The notes: generated by a model from the sequence alone, not told the origin. Positions 1 to 5,800 are shown, numbered from the stretch's first letter. The stretch is DNA of 5,961 nt from Syntrophales bacterium (GCA_028712015.1 JAQTRB010000113.1:1-5961), one strand, 5' to 3'. Program-made: numbers and translations.

Positions 1-1093
1 GCACGCCGTGATGCACCTCGTAACGTTCCTTCAGCCCCCGGAGGATGGCAATCGTATCCTCCACCGAAGGCTCCTTGACCAGGATCGGCTGGAAGCGCCT
101 TTCGAGCGCCGGGTCCTTTTCGATGTGCTTCCGGTATTCGTTCAGTGTCGTTGCGCCCACGCAGCGGAGCTCGCCCCGGGCCAGCGCGGGCTTCAGCATG
201 TTCGATGCGTCGACGGATCCTTCAGCGGCTCCGGCGCCCACAACGGTGTGGATCTCGTCGATGAAGAGGATGATCTCCCCCTGTGCGGAGGTCACTTCCT
301 TCAGAACGGCCTTGAGCCGGTCCTCGAATTCGCCGCGGTACTTCGCCCCGGCGATGAGTGCGCCGATATCGAGGCCGATCACTCTTTTGTCTTTGAGATT
401 CTCCGGCACGTCGCCGTTCACGATCCGCTGCGCGAGCCCTTCGACGATCGCCGTTTTTCCGACTCCGGGCTCCCCGATCAGTACAGGATTGTTTTTGGTT
501 CGCCGCGAGAGCACCTGCATCACCCTACGGATCTCCTCGTCCCTGCCGATGACGGGATCGAAGGAGCCGTTCCGCGCCAGTTCGTTGAAATCGCGGGCGT
601 AGCGTTTCAGGGCCTGATACTTCTCTTCCGGGTTTGGATCGGTGATGCGCTGGTTTCCGCGGATCTCCACGAGCACCTTGAAGATGGCATCCTTTGTGAT
701 GCCGTGGGCGGAGAGAATTTTCGGCAACGGCCCCTCCTTCTCATCGGCCATCGCGACAAGGATGTGTTCCGCGCTGACATATTCGTCCGTCAGCCGCGCC
801 GCCTCGCTGAGCGCGGCGTCGAGGACGCGGTTGAGCCTGGGGGTCATGTACGATTGGCCGGACGCGCCTTCGATCCTCGGCAATTTCTCGAGGGCGCTGC
901 GCACATCTGTTTCGATTTGCCGCGGGTCGGTGCCCAGCTTCTTCAGGATGGCGGAGACGATGCCCTCCGGCTGCTTTAAAAAAGAGACAAGGAGGTGTTC
1001 CAGGTCAAGCGCCTGATGGCCGTACTGTCCGGCCAGCCCCTGCGCATCCTGAAGCGCCTCCTGAACCTTCAACGTAAACTTATCGAATCTCAT
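1..1093 (-). CDS. clpB: ATP-dependent chaperone ClpB, N-terminal part (runs off left edge)
   Basis: ClpB is a hexameric cytoplasmic AAA+ disaggregase that works with DnaK to pull proteins out of aggregates. I translated 364 complete codons from ATG at 1093-1091; the frame stays open to base 1, so the C-terminal half lies outside the window. The Clp N-domain (about residues 1-145, beginning MRFDKFTLKVQEAL) is followed by the first AAA domain: Walker A GEPGVGKT at 207-214, almost the same position as in E. coli ClpB, the pore-loop segment GAKYRGEFEDRL, Walker B ILFIDEIH, sensor-1 GATT and the arginine-finger stretch ALERRF. The coiled-coil middle domain that separates ClpB from ClpA/ClpC is not reached, but the N-domain and motor sequences match ClpB best. 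AGGAGG at 1108-1103 lies 9 nt before the ATG. The gene is divergent from rpoH and has its own sigma70-like promoter. No frameshift or missing catalytic residue is seen. Confidence 0.96.
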   Translation of the reverse strand, partial: MRFDKFTLKVQEALQDAQGLAGQYGHQALDLEHLLVSFLKQPEGIVSAILKKLGTDPRQIETDVRSALEKLPRIEGASGQSYMTPRLNRVLDAALSEAARLTDEYVSAEHILVAMADEKEGPLPKILSAHGITKDAIFKVLVEIRGNQRITDPNPEEKYQALKRYARDFNELARNGSFDPVIGRDEEIRRVMQVLSRRTKNNPVLIGEPGVGKTAIVEGLAQRIVNGDVPENLKDKRVIGLDIGALIAGAKYRGEFEDRLKAVLKEVTSAQGEIILFIDEIHTVVGAGAAEGSVDASNMLKPALARGELRCVGATTLNEYRKHIEKDPALERRFQPILVKEPSVEDTIAILRGLKERYEVHHGV

Positions 1094-1102
1094 TTCGAGT
1101 TT

Positions 1103-1108
1103 CCTCCT
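1103..1108 (-). promoter_or_regulatory. clpB ribosome binding site
   Basis: A perfect AGGAGG on the minus strand with 9 nt between it and the ATG at 1093. It supports the chosen start of clpB. Confidence 0.85.
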
Positions 1109-1136
1109 GATTTCATGTAATCTCTATGGCGAATGT

Positions 1137-1165
1137 AGATTAAACATCCCGGATGGGGATGTCAA
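1137..1165 (-). promoter_or_regulatory. clpB promoter, sigma70-like with palindromic spacer
   Basis: Reading the minus strand, TTGACA (1165-1160) is separated by exactly 17 bp from TAATCT (1142-1137). This is a near-consensus housekeeping promoter that would start transcription near 1130 and give a leader of about 37 nt. The base before the -35 makes CTTGAC, which also fits the -35 of alphaproteobacterial-type sigma32 promoters, but the E. coli sigma32 -10 (CCCCATnT) is not at the right distance. A CCCCAT occurs immediately after the -35 box, in the wrong place. Both a housekeeping and an RpoH reading are therefore possible; the sigma70 match is the stronger. No CIRCE (HrcA) operator is present. 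Confidence 0.72.
1144..1162. repeat. Perfect inverted repeat inside the clpB promoter (operator candidate)
   Basis: Arms ACATCCC (1144-1150) and GGGATGT (1156-1162) are perfect 7-bp complements separated by 5 bp. The repeat overlaps the inner part of the -35 box and fills most of the 17-bp spacer, the usual position for a repressor site or for a MerR-type activator. No regulator is identified in the window, so the operator role is inferred from position and symmetry only. Confidence 0.5.
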
Positions 1166-1187
1166 GAATAGGGGGAGAACAGAATAG

Positions 1188-1212
1188 GGCCGGACCGGAG
1201 TGCGGTCCGGCC
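1188..1212. repeat. 10-bp perfect inverted repeat between the divergent promoters
   Basis: GGCCGGACCG (1188-1197) and CGGTCCGGCC (1203-1212) are perfect complements around a 5-nt loop, GAGTG. The repeat lies 22 bp from the clpB -35 box and 17 bp from the rpoH -35 box, almost centred between them. No T-run follows on either strand and both promoters fire away from it, so it is not a terminator of either gene. A protein-binding site or a cruciform or supercoil-sensitive element would fit; the sequence does not decide. Confidence 0.6.
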
Positions 1213-1229
1213 GGCCGCTGCGAAAGAGG

Positions 1230-1258
1230 TTGACGATCCGGGATCATCCCTGTATAGA
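1230..1258 (+). promoter_or_regulatory. rpoH promoter, sigma70-like
   Basis: TTGACG (1230-1235) and TATAGA (1253-1258) are exactly 17 bp apart, each one or two mismatches from consensus. Transcription would start near 1265 and leave an rpoH leader of about 29 nt. The spacer contains the palindrome GGGAT-C-ATCCC (1240-1250). A second imperfect palindrome with 8-bp arms (1248-1255 and 1259-1266, 7 of 8 pairs) straddles the -10 box and the start site. Control of rpoH by a DNA-binding protein is therefore plausible, as an inference. Confidence 0.68.
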
Positions 1259-1281
1259 ATACCGGGAGTTCGAAGAATTAT

Positions 1282-1286
1282 GGAGG
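1282..1286 (+). promoter_or_regulatory. rpoH ribosome binding site, fixes a TTG start
   Basis: GGAGG ends 7 nt before TTG at 1294-1296. The nearby ATG at 1280-1282 is out of frame with the sigma factor and has no site of its own, so the TTG is the best start. Confidence 0.8.
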
Positions 1287-1293
1287 AAAGACT

Positions 1294-2154
1294 TTGGAAG
1301 TTCCGGTAGTTACAGGGACACTCGACCGCTACATGGCGGAGATCAACCGTTTTGCGATTCTGACCGCGGAGGAGGAGTTTCGTCTGGCGGTCCGGTTCAA
1401 GAAGAAAAACGATCTGGAGGCAGCGGAGAAGCTGGTTGTTTCCAATTTGCGTTTTGTCGTCAAGATCGCCCACGAATACCGGAATTACGGAATCAAACTG
1501 GCCGATCTGATTCAGGAGGGGAACATCGGCCTCATGCATGCCGTCAAGAAATTCGATCCCTACAAGGGTTATCGGCTGATCTCCTATGCCGTTTGGTGGA
1601 TCCGCGCCTACATCCAGAACTATATCATCAAATCCTGGAGTCTGGTGAAGATCGGAACGACGCAGGCCCAGCGCAAACTTTTCTTTAAACTCAGCCAGGC
1701 CCGCAGAAGGCTGGAGGGGCTCTCCGAAAAACGTCCGGAATTCGCGGAGATTGCCGAAACCCTGGGCGTCCGTCCGGAGGAGATTGAGGATATGGAGATG
1801 CGGATGAGCAACCGCGATCTGTCCCTCGATGCCAGCGTGAGCGAGGACGGCGATTCGAAGCATATGGACCATCTGACGTATGACGGGGAGGATCAGGAGG
1901 CGGCGCTCATTCGCAAGGAGGAGATGGAGCTCGTCCAAAAAAACATTGCGGGGGCACTGACCGGGCTCAACGAAAAGGAGACATTCATCATCCGGAATCG
2001 GGTGATGGCGGACAATCCGCTGACCCTCCAGGAGATCGGCAACCGCTATCACATCACCCGGGAGCGCGCCCGGCAGATCGAAAAGCAGGCCCTCCGGAAA
2101 TTGGCCCTCGCCATTCCCTATCTGGGGAAGGAAACCAAGCTGCTCCCCGCCTAA
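1294..2154 (+). CDS. rpoH: RNA polymerase heat-shock sigma factor RpoH (sigma32 family)
   Basis: A group 3 sigma factor that directs RNA polymerase to chaperone and protease promoters after heat or protein-folding stress. The 286 residues match the usual RpoH length. Sigma region 2 spans about residues 46-115, with LRFVVKIA at 52-59, the core-binding and -10 segment DLIQEGNIGL at 71-80 and the melting segment AVWWIRAYIQ at 99-108. The RpoH box QRKLFFKL at 126-133 is the family signature absent from RpoD. Region 4.2 (about 243-270) carries a helix-turn-helix with TLQEIGNRY and TRERARQIEK. The TTG start is supported by GGAGG 7 nt upstream and by the N-terminus aligning with other RpoH proteins. 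The stop overlaps the stop of convergent dnaB. Divergent clpB is a likely regulon member. A myxobacterial SigB/SigC-like heat-shock sigma is the nearest alternative name. Confidence 0.92.
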   Translation: MEVPVVTGTLDRYMAEINRFAILTAEEEFRLAVRFKKKNDLEAAEKLVVSNLRFVVKIAHEYRNYGIKLADLIQEGNIGLMHAVKKFDPYKGYRLISYAVWWIRAYIQNYIIKSWSLVKIGTTQAQRKLFFKLSQARRRLEGLSEKRPEFAEIAETLGVRPEEIEDMEMRMSNRDLSLDASVSEDGDSKHMDHLTYDGEDQEAALIRKEEMELVQKNIAGALTGLNEKETFIIRNRVMADNPLTLQEIGNRYHITRERARQIEKQALRKLALAIPYLGKETKLLPA

Positions 2155-3506
2155 GCCCCTTCGGCCCCGCGCGCCAGGTTTTCGAAGCGGGTGTATTTCT
2201 CCTGGAAGGCCAGTTTCACGATTCCCGTCGGTCCGTTTCTCTGCTTGCCGATGATGATCTCCGCCATCCCTTTTTCCGGATTGTCTTCCGACTGGTTGTA
2301 GACCTCGTCCCGGTAGATAAAGGCAATGACGTCCGCGTCCTGTTCGATTGCCCCGGACTCGCGGAGATCAGCCATCTGCGGCCGGCGGCTGGTTCGGTCC
2401 TCCACTTTGCGGTTCAACTGCGACAGCGCGATCACCGGAAGGGAAAGCTCCTTGGCCAAGGCCTTGAGGGAACGACTGATTTCCGAGATCTCCTGTTCCC
2501 GCGAATCCTTGAAGGCACTGCCCCTCATCAGCTGAAGGTAATCCAAGACGATGAGCCCCAAACCCTTGTCGGCCTTGAGACGACGTGATTTGGCCTTCAT
2601 CTCCATGACGGTAATCGCCGGCGTATCGTCGATGTAGATCGGCGCGTCCGACAGACGACCCGCTGCGGTGGTCAGTTTCGGCCAGTCCGTCTCCCCGAGA
2701 AAGCCTTTGCGAAGACGCTGGGAGTCCACACGGGCCTCCGCCGCGAGCATGCGTGTCGCGAGCTGTTCCCTGGCCATTTCGAGGGAGAAGATCGCGACGG
2801 GAACGCCGATTTCCAGAGCGGCATACTGGGCGATGTTCAACGCAAAAGCGGTTTTACCCATGCTCGGGCGTCCGGCAATGATGATCAGATCCGAGTTTTG
2901 AAGTCCCGAGGTCAGGTCGTCCAGCTTATCGAAGCCGGTCGCGACCCCCGTGATCAGTTCCTTTTTGTCGTAGAGCCGTTCGATTGTTTTGAAGCTCTCT
3001 TTGATGATGTCCCGGATCGGGTGGAATGAAGGGCGAATCTTGTTTTCAGAGATCTCGAAGATGGCATGTTCCGCCTCATCCAGAATATGATCGACATCCA
3101 TGGCCGCGTCGTAACTCTTGTTGAGGATCTCGGTCGCCGAGCCGATGAGCCGTCGGAGAATGCTCTTCTCTTTGATGATTTTGACGTAATAGGAAATGTT
3201 GGCCGCGGAGGCGACATTGTCCACCAGTGACGCGAGATAGGCCGTTCCCCCGACCTGATCGATCCGCTTTTGATCCTTGAGAATGTTGCTCAGCGTGATC
3301 AAATCGCACGGTTCGTTCCGGTTGGAAAGATCGATGATGGCGGAAAAGATCTTCCGATGGGCATCGCTGTAGAAATCGGAGGGATCCAACGCTTCCAGAA
3401 CCGTGTTTAACGCGAGATTTTCCAGAAGAATCCCGCCCAGAACGGACTGTTCCGCTTCAAGGTTCTGAGGAGGCAGCTTGTGCAGGGAGGCATCAATATC
3501 CTTCAT
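2151..3506 (-). CDS. dnaB: Replicative DNA helicase DnaB
   Basis: DnaB is the hexameric helicase that unwinds DNA at the replication fork and binds primase. The 451-residue product is full length (E. coli has 471). The N-terminal DnaB domain (about 12-115, beginning PPQNLEAEQSVLGG) leads through a linker to the RecA-like motor (about 185-445): Walker A GRPSMGKT at 212-219, the catalytic glutamate in SLEM (E243), Walker B LIVLDYLQL at 318-326, motif LSQLNR at 361-366, and KQRNGPTG at 421-428 with the arginine finger. No intein interrupts these motifs, although DnaB is a common intein host. It is the last gene of the ribosomal-protein operon, 34 nt after rplI. GAGGG lies 8 nt before the ATG, a weaker site than its neighbours have. 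Its TAG stop shares bases with the rpoH TAA, and I see no convincing terminator beyond it. Confidence 0.97.
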   Translation of the reverse strand: MKDIDASLHKLPPQNLEAEQSVLGGILLENLALNTVLEALDPSDFYSDAHRKIFSAIIDLSNRNEPCDLITLSNILKDQKRIDQVGGTAYLASLVDNVASAANISYYVKIIKEKSILRRLIGSATEILNKSYDAAMDVDHILDEAEHAIFEISENKIRPSFHPIRDIIKESFKTIERLYDKKELITGVATGFDKLDDLTSGLQNSDLIIIAGRPSMGKTAFALNIAQYAALEIGVPVAIFSLEMAREQLATRMLAAEARVDSQRLRKGFLGETDWPKLTTAAGRLSDAPIYIDDTPAITVMEMKAKSRRLKADKGLGLIVLDYLQLMRGSAFKDSREQEISEISRSLKALAKELSLPVIALSQLNRKVEDRTSRRPQMADLRESGAIEQDADVIAFIYRDEVYNQSEDNPEKGMAEIIIGKQRNGPTGIVKLAFQEKYTRFENLARGAEGA

Positions 3507-3540
3507 GGAAGCAGCCCTCGTGAGATGACGAACAATGCGG

Positions 3541-3987
3541 TCAAGATTCGGCCACGACGGCCACCTTGATCTCGGCGGTTACGCCGGCGCTGATTTTGAT
3601 CCGGACGGGAAATTCACCGAGTGTCTTGATCGGCTCATCCAGCAGGACACTTTTCTTGTCGATCTCGACCCCCTGGGAAACCAGTGCCTCCTCGATGTCC
3701 TTCGCGCCCACGGAGCCGAAGAGTTTCTCCTGCTCGCCGACGCGGCGGGCGATCGTGCAGGTCACCGCGCTCAATCGAACAGCCGTTTCCTCGGCCTGTT
3801 TTTGAATCTTGTCCGCCTGTTGCAGTATTCGCTGCTTTTCGTGTTCAAAGGCCTTCATGTTGCGGCTGTTTGCCTCCGCGGCGAGGCCCTTCGGAATCAA
3901 AAAATTCCTGGCATAACCGTCCGCTACCTTGACCAGATCCCCCGCCTTGCCCAGGGATTCCACATTCTGCTTCAAAATGACCTTCAT
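3541..3987 (-). CDS. rplI: 50S ribosomal protein L9
   Basis: L9 binds 23S rRNA near the base of the L1 stalk and extends away from the subunit; it helps maintain reading frame. The 148 residues are the standard length. The N-terminal domain carries the complete family signature: G13, G16, V21, GYARNFL at 24-30, G34, A36 and N40. A charged helix (about 41-75) connects it to the C-terminal rRNA-binding domain (about 80-148), ending in the strand segment VRIKISAGVTAEIKV. A strong AAGGAGG at 4000-3994 sits 6 nt before the ATG. The gene lies 54 nt after the DUF2232 gene and 34 nt before dnaB, and the rplI-dnaB adjacency is widespread in bacteria. Nothing unusual is seen in the protein. Confidence 0.97.
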   Translation of the reverse strand: MKVILKQNVESLGKAGDLVKVADGYARNFLIPKGLAAEANSRNMKAFEHEKQRILQQADKIQKQAEETAVRLSAVTCTIARRVGEQEKLFGSVGAKDIEEALVSQGVEIDKKSVLLDEPIKTLGEFPVRIKISAGVTAEIKVAVVAES

Positions 3988-3993
3988 ATTGCT

Positions 3994-4000
3994 CCTCCTT
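3994..4000 (-). promoter_or_regulatory. rplI ribosome binding site
   Basis: AAGGAGG is 6 nt upstream of the rplI ATG. It is one of the strongest Shine-Dalgarno matches in the operon and allows efficient independent initiation despite the 54-nt gap after the upstream gene. Confidence 0.85.
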
Positions 4001-4041
4001 GAGGGATGGCGACAACCGGCGCCGTCATCCGGATTGTGATT

Positions 4042-4974
4042 TTATACGGGAACGTTCTTCATTCCTCCGATCCGCTTCCGGAAATCGACCCACATGTCGA
4101 AAAGACCGAAGGCGATCACGATGATCAGCATATACTGCTGAATCAGGATCAGCGCATAAAACAGCCATCGGATCATCGCGGGGATCCGTTTTTCCCGAAA
4201 GAAGTAGGAAGCGATGGCCAGACCTTGGAAAAGGTAGATCAGAGCGCAGATGATCAGGAGATTGATCCCGACGATGCCGAATCCGTCGATCGGGAGCACC
4301 ACCATGCATCCGGCGGCGATCAGCGGCCAGACGAGTTTTTCCGGGGCCTTCCAGGCGGCCAGATCGCCAAAATCGGGGAAGGGCAAACCGTTGATCTGAA
4401 AAAGCCGACGTCCGACGAGCAGGTTGAACCAGACCGTCAGAACGGAGCCCGCCAGGGCCAGCGCCGGAAAGATCCCGGTGAAAAGGTCGGTGATCTGCGG
4501 GGCGCTTTCCCGGATCAGCCTGACCTGTTCCTCTGAAAGGTTCAATTGGGAATATAATTTTATGTTTTCCCGCACGATTAGCGATACGTAACTTTCAACC
4601 ATTTGCCAGGGCGTGACGCCTGTCCGTGCGGCATGGTACAGAAAAAAGACGGCAGCGCCACAGAACAACGTCAGCGATGCGAGCACAAATGTCTTTTCAA
4701 CGGAAAAATGCCGTTTCAGGATCTCGGAGAGCAGAACACCGACAAAACCGATCATGAACAGCACGGGAAGGGCGGCGCCTTGCCCCGAAAGGACAAGTAT
4801 GCCGTATGCCGCCAAGCAAGAAGCCGCCAAGACGATCAACCCGCGTCGTCTCCCCAAACGGGAGTGGTAGTACAGGACCGGAATCGGCGCGAGGATGAGA
4901 ACAATGGGCCCGATATAGGGGGTCAGGGCCGCAAGGAGAAAAGTGAGCGAAAGGATTGCACCGCCCCGGATCAT
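4042..4974 (-). CDS. DUF2232 (YybS-like) integral membrane protein
   Basis: A hydrophobic inner-membrane protein of about 310 residues and no established function. Family assignment rests on its place between rpsR and rplI and its topology; I cannot run a profile search. From the ATG at 4974, hydrophobic segments occur at about 6-36 (probably two short helices), 45-62, 68-86, 95-114, 165-189, 213-230, 232-256 and 269-292, with positive RLGRRR at 39-44 and FRKR near the C-terminus, giving roughly eight or nine helices. The loop around 120-162 is polar and amphipathic. The start is uncertain: ATG 4974 has only GGA upstream, whereas TTG at 4986 has AAGGA 7 nt before it and would add four residues (MDSG). 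The reading frame is open further upstream but overlaps rpsR there. The gene follows rpsR by about 60 nt and precedes rplI by 54 nt, so it is probably co-transcribed. Confidence 0.82.
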   Translation of the reverse strand: MIRGGAILSLTFLLAALTPYIGPIVLILAPIPVLYYHSRLGRRRGLIVLAASCLAAYGILVLSGQGAALPVLFMIGFVGVLLSEILKRHFSVEKTFVLASLTLFCGAAVFFLYHAARTGVTPWQMVESYVSLIVRENIKLYSQLNLSEEQVRLIRESAPQITDLFTGIFPALALAGSVLTVWFNLLVGRRLFQINGLPFPDFGDLAAWKAPEKLVWPLIAAGCMVVLPIDGFGIVGINLLIICALIYLFQGLAIASYFFREKRIPAMIRWLFYALILIQQYMLIIVIAFGLFDMWVDFRKRIGGMKNVPV

Positions 4975-5035
4975 ACCGCTATCCAATAAAGGATCCTTTT
5001 CTCTTTCCAAGTTCCGAACCCGCCATCTGCTTCGT

Positions 5036-5311
5036 TTATCCTTCGGATACGACAAAGGGCAGCAGGGCAATGGTCCGGGCTCTCTTGATGGCCACCGTTA
5101 ATTCCCGCTGGTGTTTTGCGCAGTTTCCCGTGATCCGCCGAGGCATAATCTTGCCCCGCTCCGTTGTAAAATCGCGGAGGGTTTGCGTTTCCTTGTATTC
5201 GATTTTCAGGTTCGAGTCCGTACAGAACCGGCAGAATTTTCTCCGGTGAAAGAACTTTTTCTGCGGCCTGGCCCCTCTCGCGGGACCTCTGGGTGTAGGT
5301 GTTATCGCCAT
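5036..5311 (-). CDS. rpsR: 30S ribosomal protein S18, zinc-ribbon form
   Basis: S18 binds S6 and helix 22-23 of 16S rRNA on the platform of the small subunit. The 91-residue product has a basic N-terminus (about 1-25) and a conserved core with KETQTLRDFTTERGKI at 40-55 and PRRITG at 57-62. Four potential zinc ligands are intact: C27 and C30 (CRFC) and C64 and H67 (CAKH), which places it in the cysteine-containing class of S18 rather than the class that has lost them. I chose ATG at 5311, 2 nt after the rpsF stop codon, preceded by a GGGG-type site. An in-frame TTG at 5317 would overlap rpsF and add two residues (M-I), which is less likely. The tight spacing suggests translational coupling with rpsF, matching the need for equal amounts of S6 and S18. 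Confidence 0.95.
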   Translation of the reverse strand: MAITPTPRGPARGARPQKKFFHRRKFCRFCTDSNLKIEYKETQTLRDFTTERGKIMPRRITGNCAKHQRELTVAIKRARTIALLPFVVSEG

Positions 5312-5313
5312 GA

Positions 5314-5793
5314 TCAATGGTCCCCTTTCGCGTCTGTCTTTGATTCTTCCGGAACCGTCTGCTGAATTTCCGTCGACTCTTTCGCGGAACCTTCAACCGA
5401 CTGGACGGCAGAGGGAGCTTCGGGAGCCGCCGCTTGAGGCTCCTCCTGCTTTTTCGTTGTCTGTGCGGCATCCGCGATTTCCTTCTCCAGCGCGGTGGGA
5501 TCGACCGAATCATCCTTCAGAACGGTCATGAACTTCAAGACTTTGTCATGAATCTTGAGATTTCTTTCCAATTCGTTGACCACGACCGTCTCACCGGCAT
5601 AATCCATCAGGATGTAAAAGCCTCTGGACTGCTTTTTGATGAGGTAGGCCAGTCTTCTTTTTCCCCATCGCTCGACCTTGACCATGATGCCCTTCTGATC
5701 CGTTATGATCGCTCGATGACGTTCGATGAGGCCGGTCAGCTCATCCTCGGACAGATCGGCATGCGCGATGAGTATGGTTTCGTATCTCCTCAA
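5314..5793 (-). CDS. rpsF: 30S ribosomal protein S6 with extended acidic tail
   Basis: S6 forms a heterodimer with S18 and joins the 30S platform. The 159-residue product begins with the canonical MRRYETILIA, which fixes TTG at 5793-5791 as the start codon; an AAAGGAGG lies 8 nt upstream. The ferredoxin-like S6 fold occupies about residues 1-95, with ERWGKRRLAY at 41-50 and the strand GFYILMDY at 58-65. Residues from about 100 onward form a low-complexity tail rich in Ala, Glu, Gln, Ser and Pro, probably disordered. E. coli S6 is about 131-135 residues, so this tail is longer, though tails of variable length are common in the family. It is the first gene of the operon; its leader carries a candidate S6:S18-binding RNA structure. 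In many bacteria ssb lies between rpsF and rpsR; it is absent here. Confidence 0.96.
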   Translation of the reverse strand: MRRYETILIAHADLSEDELTGLIERHRAIITDQKGIMVKVERWGKRRLAYLIKKQSRGFYILMDYAGETVVVNELERNLKIHDKVLKFMTVLKDDSVDPTALEKEIADAAQTTKKQEEPQAAAPEAPSAVQSVEGSAKESTEIQQTVPEESKTDAKGDH

Positions 5794-5800
5794 TGTTGTT

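Noticed and set aside
8..979. Long plus-strand open frame of 323 codons opposite clpB, plus shorter ones at 45-602 and 642-1016
   Set aside because: They are antisense to an uninterrupted, highly conserved ClpB frame with all AAA motifs. Long antisense frames are expected in GC-rich coding sequence, and the translations resemble no family I know.
1094..1293. CIRCE (HrcA) operator upstream of clpB or rpoH
   Set aside because: Neither TTAGCACTC nor GAGTGCTAA, nor a close variant, is present in the divergent region.
1261..1307. RNA thermometer in the rpoH mRNA like that of E. coli
   Set aside because: ACCGG at 1261-1265 could pair with CCGGT at 1303-1307, but the predicted transcript starts near 1265, and no stem directly covers the ribosome site. 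Not supportable by eye.
1162..2052. Minus-strand open frame of 296 codons opposite rpoH
   Set aside because: It lies antisense to the conserved RpoH frame and crosses both the rpoH promoter region and the clpB -35 box. Its translation has no recognisable domain.
2155..2215. Possible rpoH terminator just inside the dnaB 3' end
   Set aside because: The best pairing (CCCGC with GCGGG) has only 5 bp, a 16-nt loop and no continuous T-run after it; too weak to call.
2151..3506. Intein or insertion in dnaB
   Set aside because: Walker A, Walker B and the arginine-finger motif occur at normal spacing in a 451-residue protein of typical length.
4006..4536. Plus-strand open frame of 176 codons opposite the membrane protein gene
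   Set aside because: The highly charged, low-complexity translation is the antisense image of hydrophobic codons in the membrane protein; no ribosome site or family match supports it.
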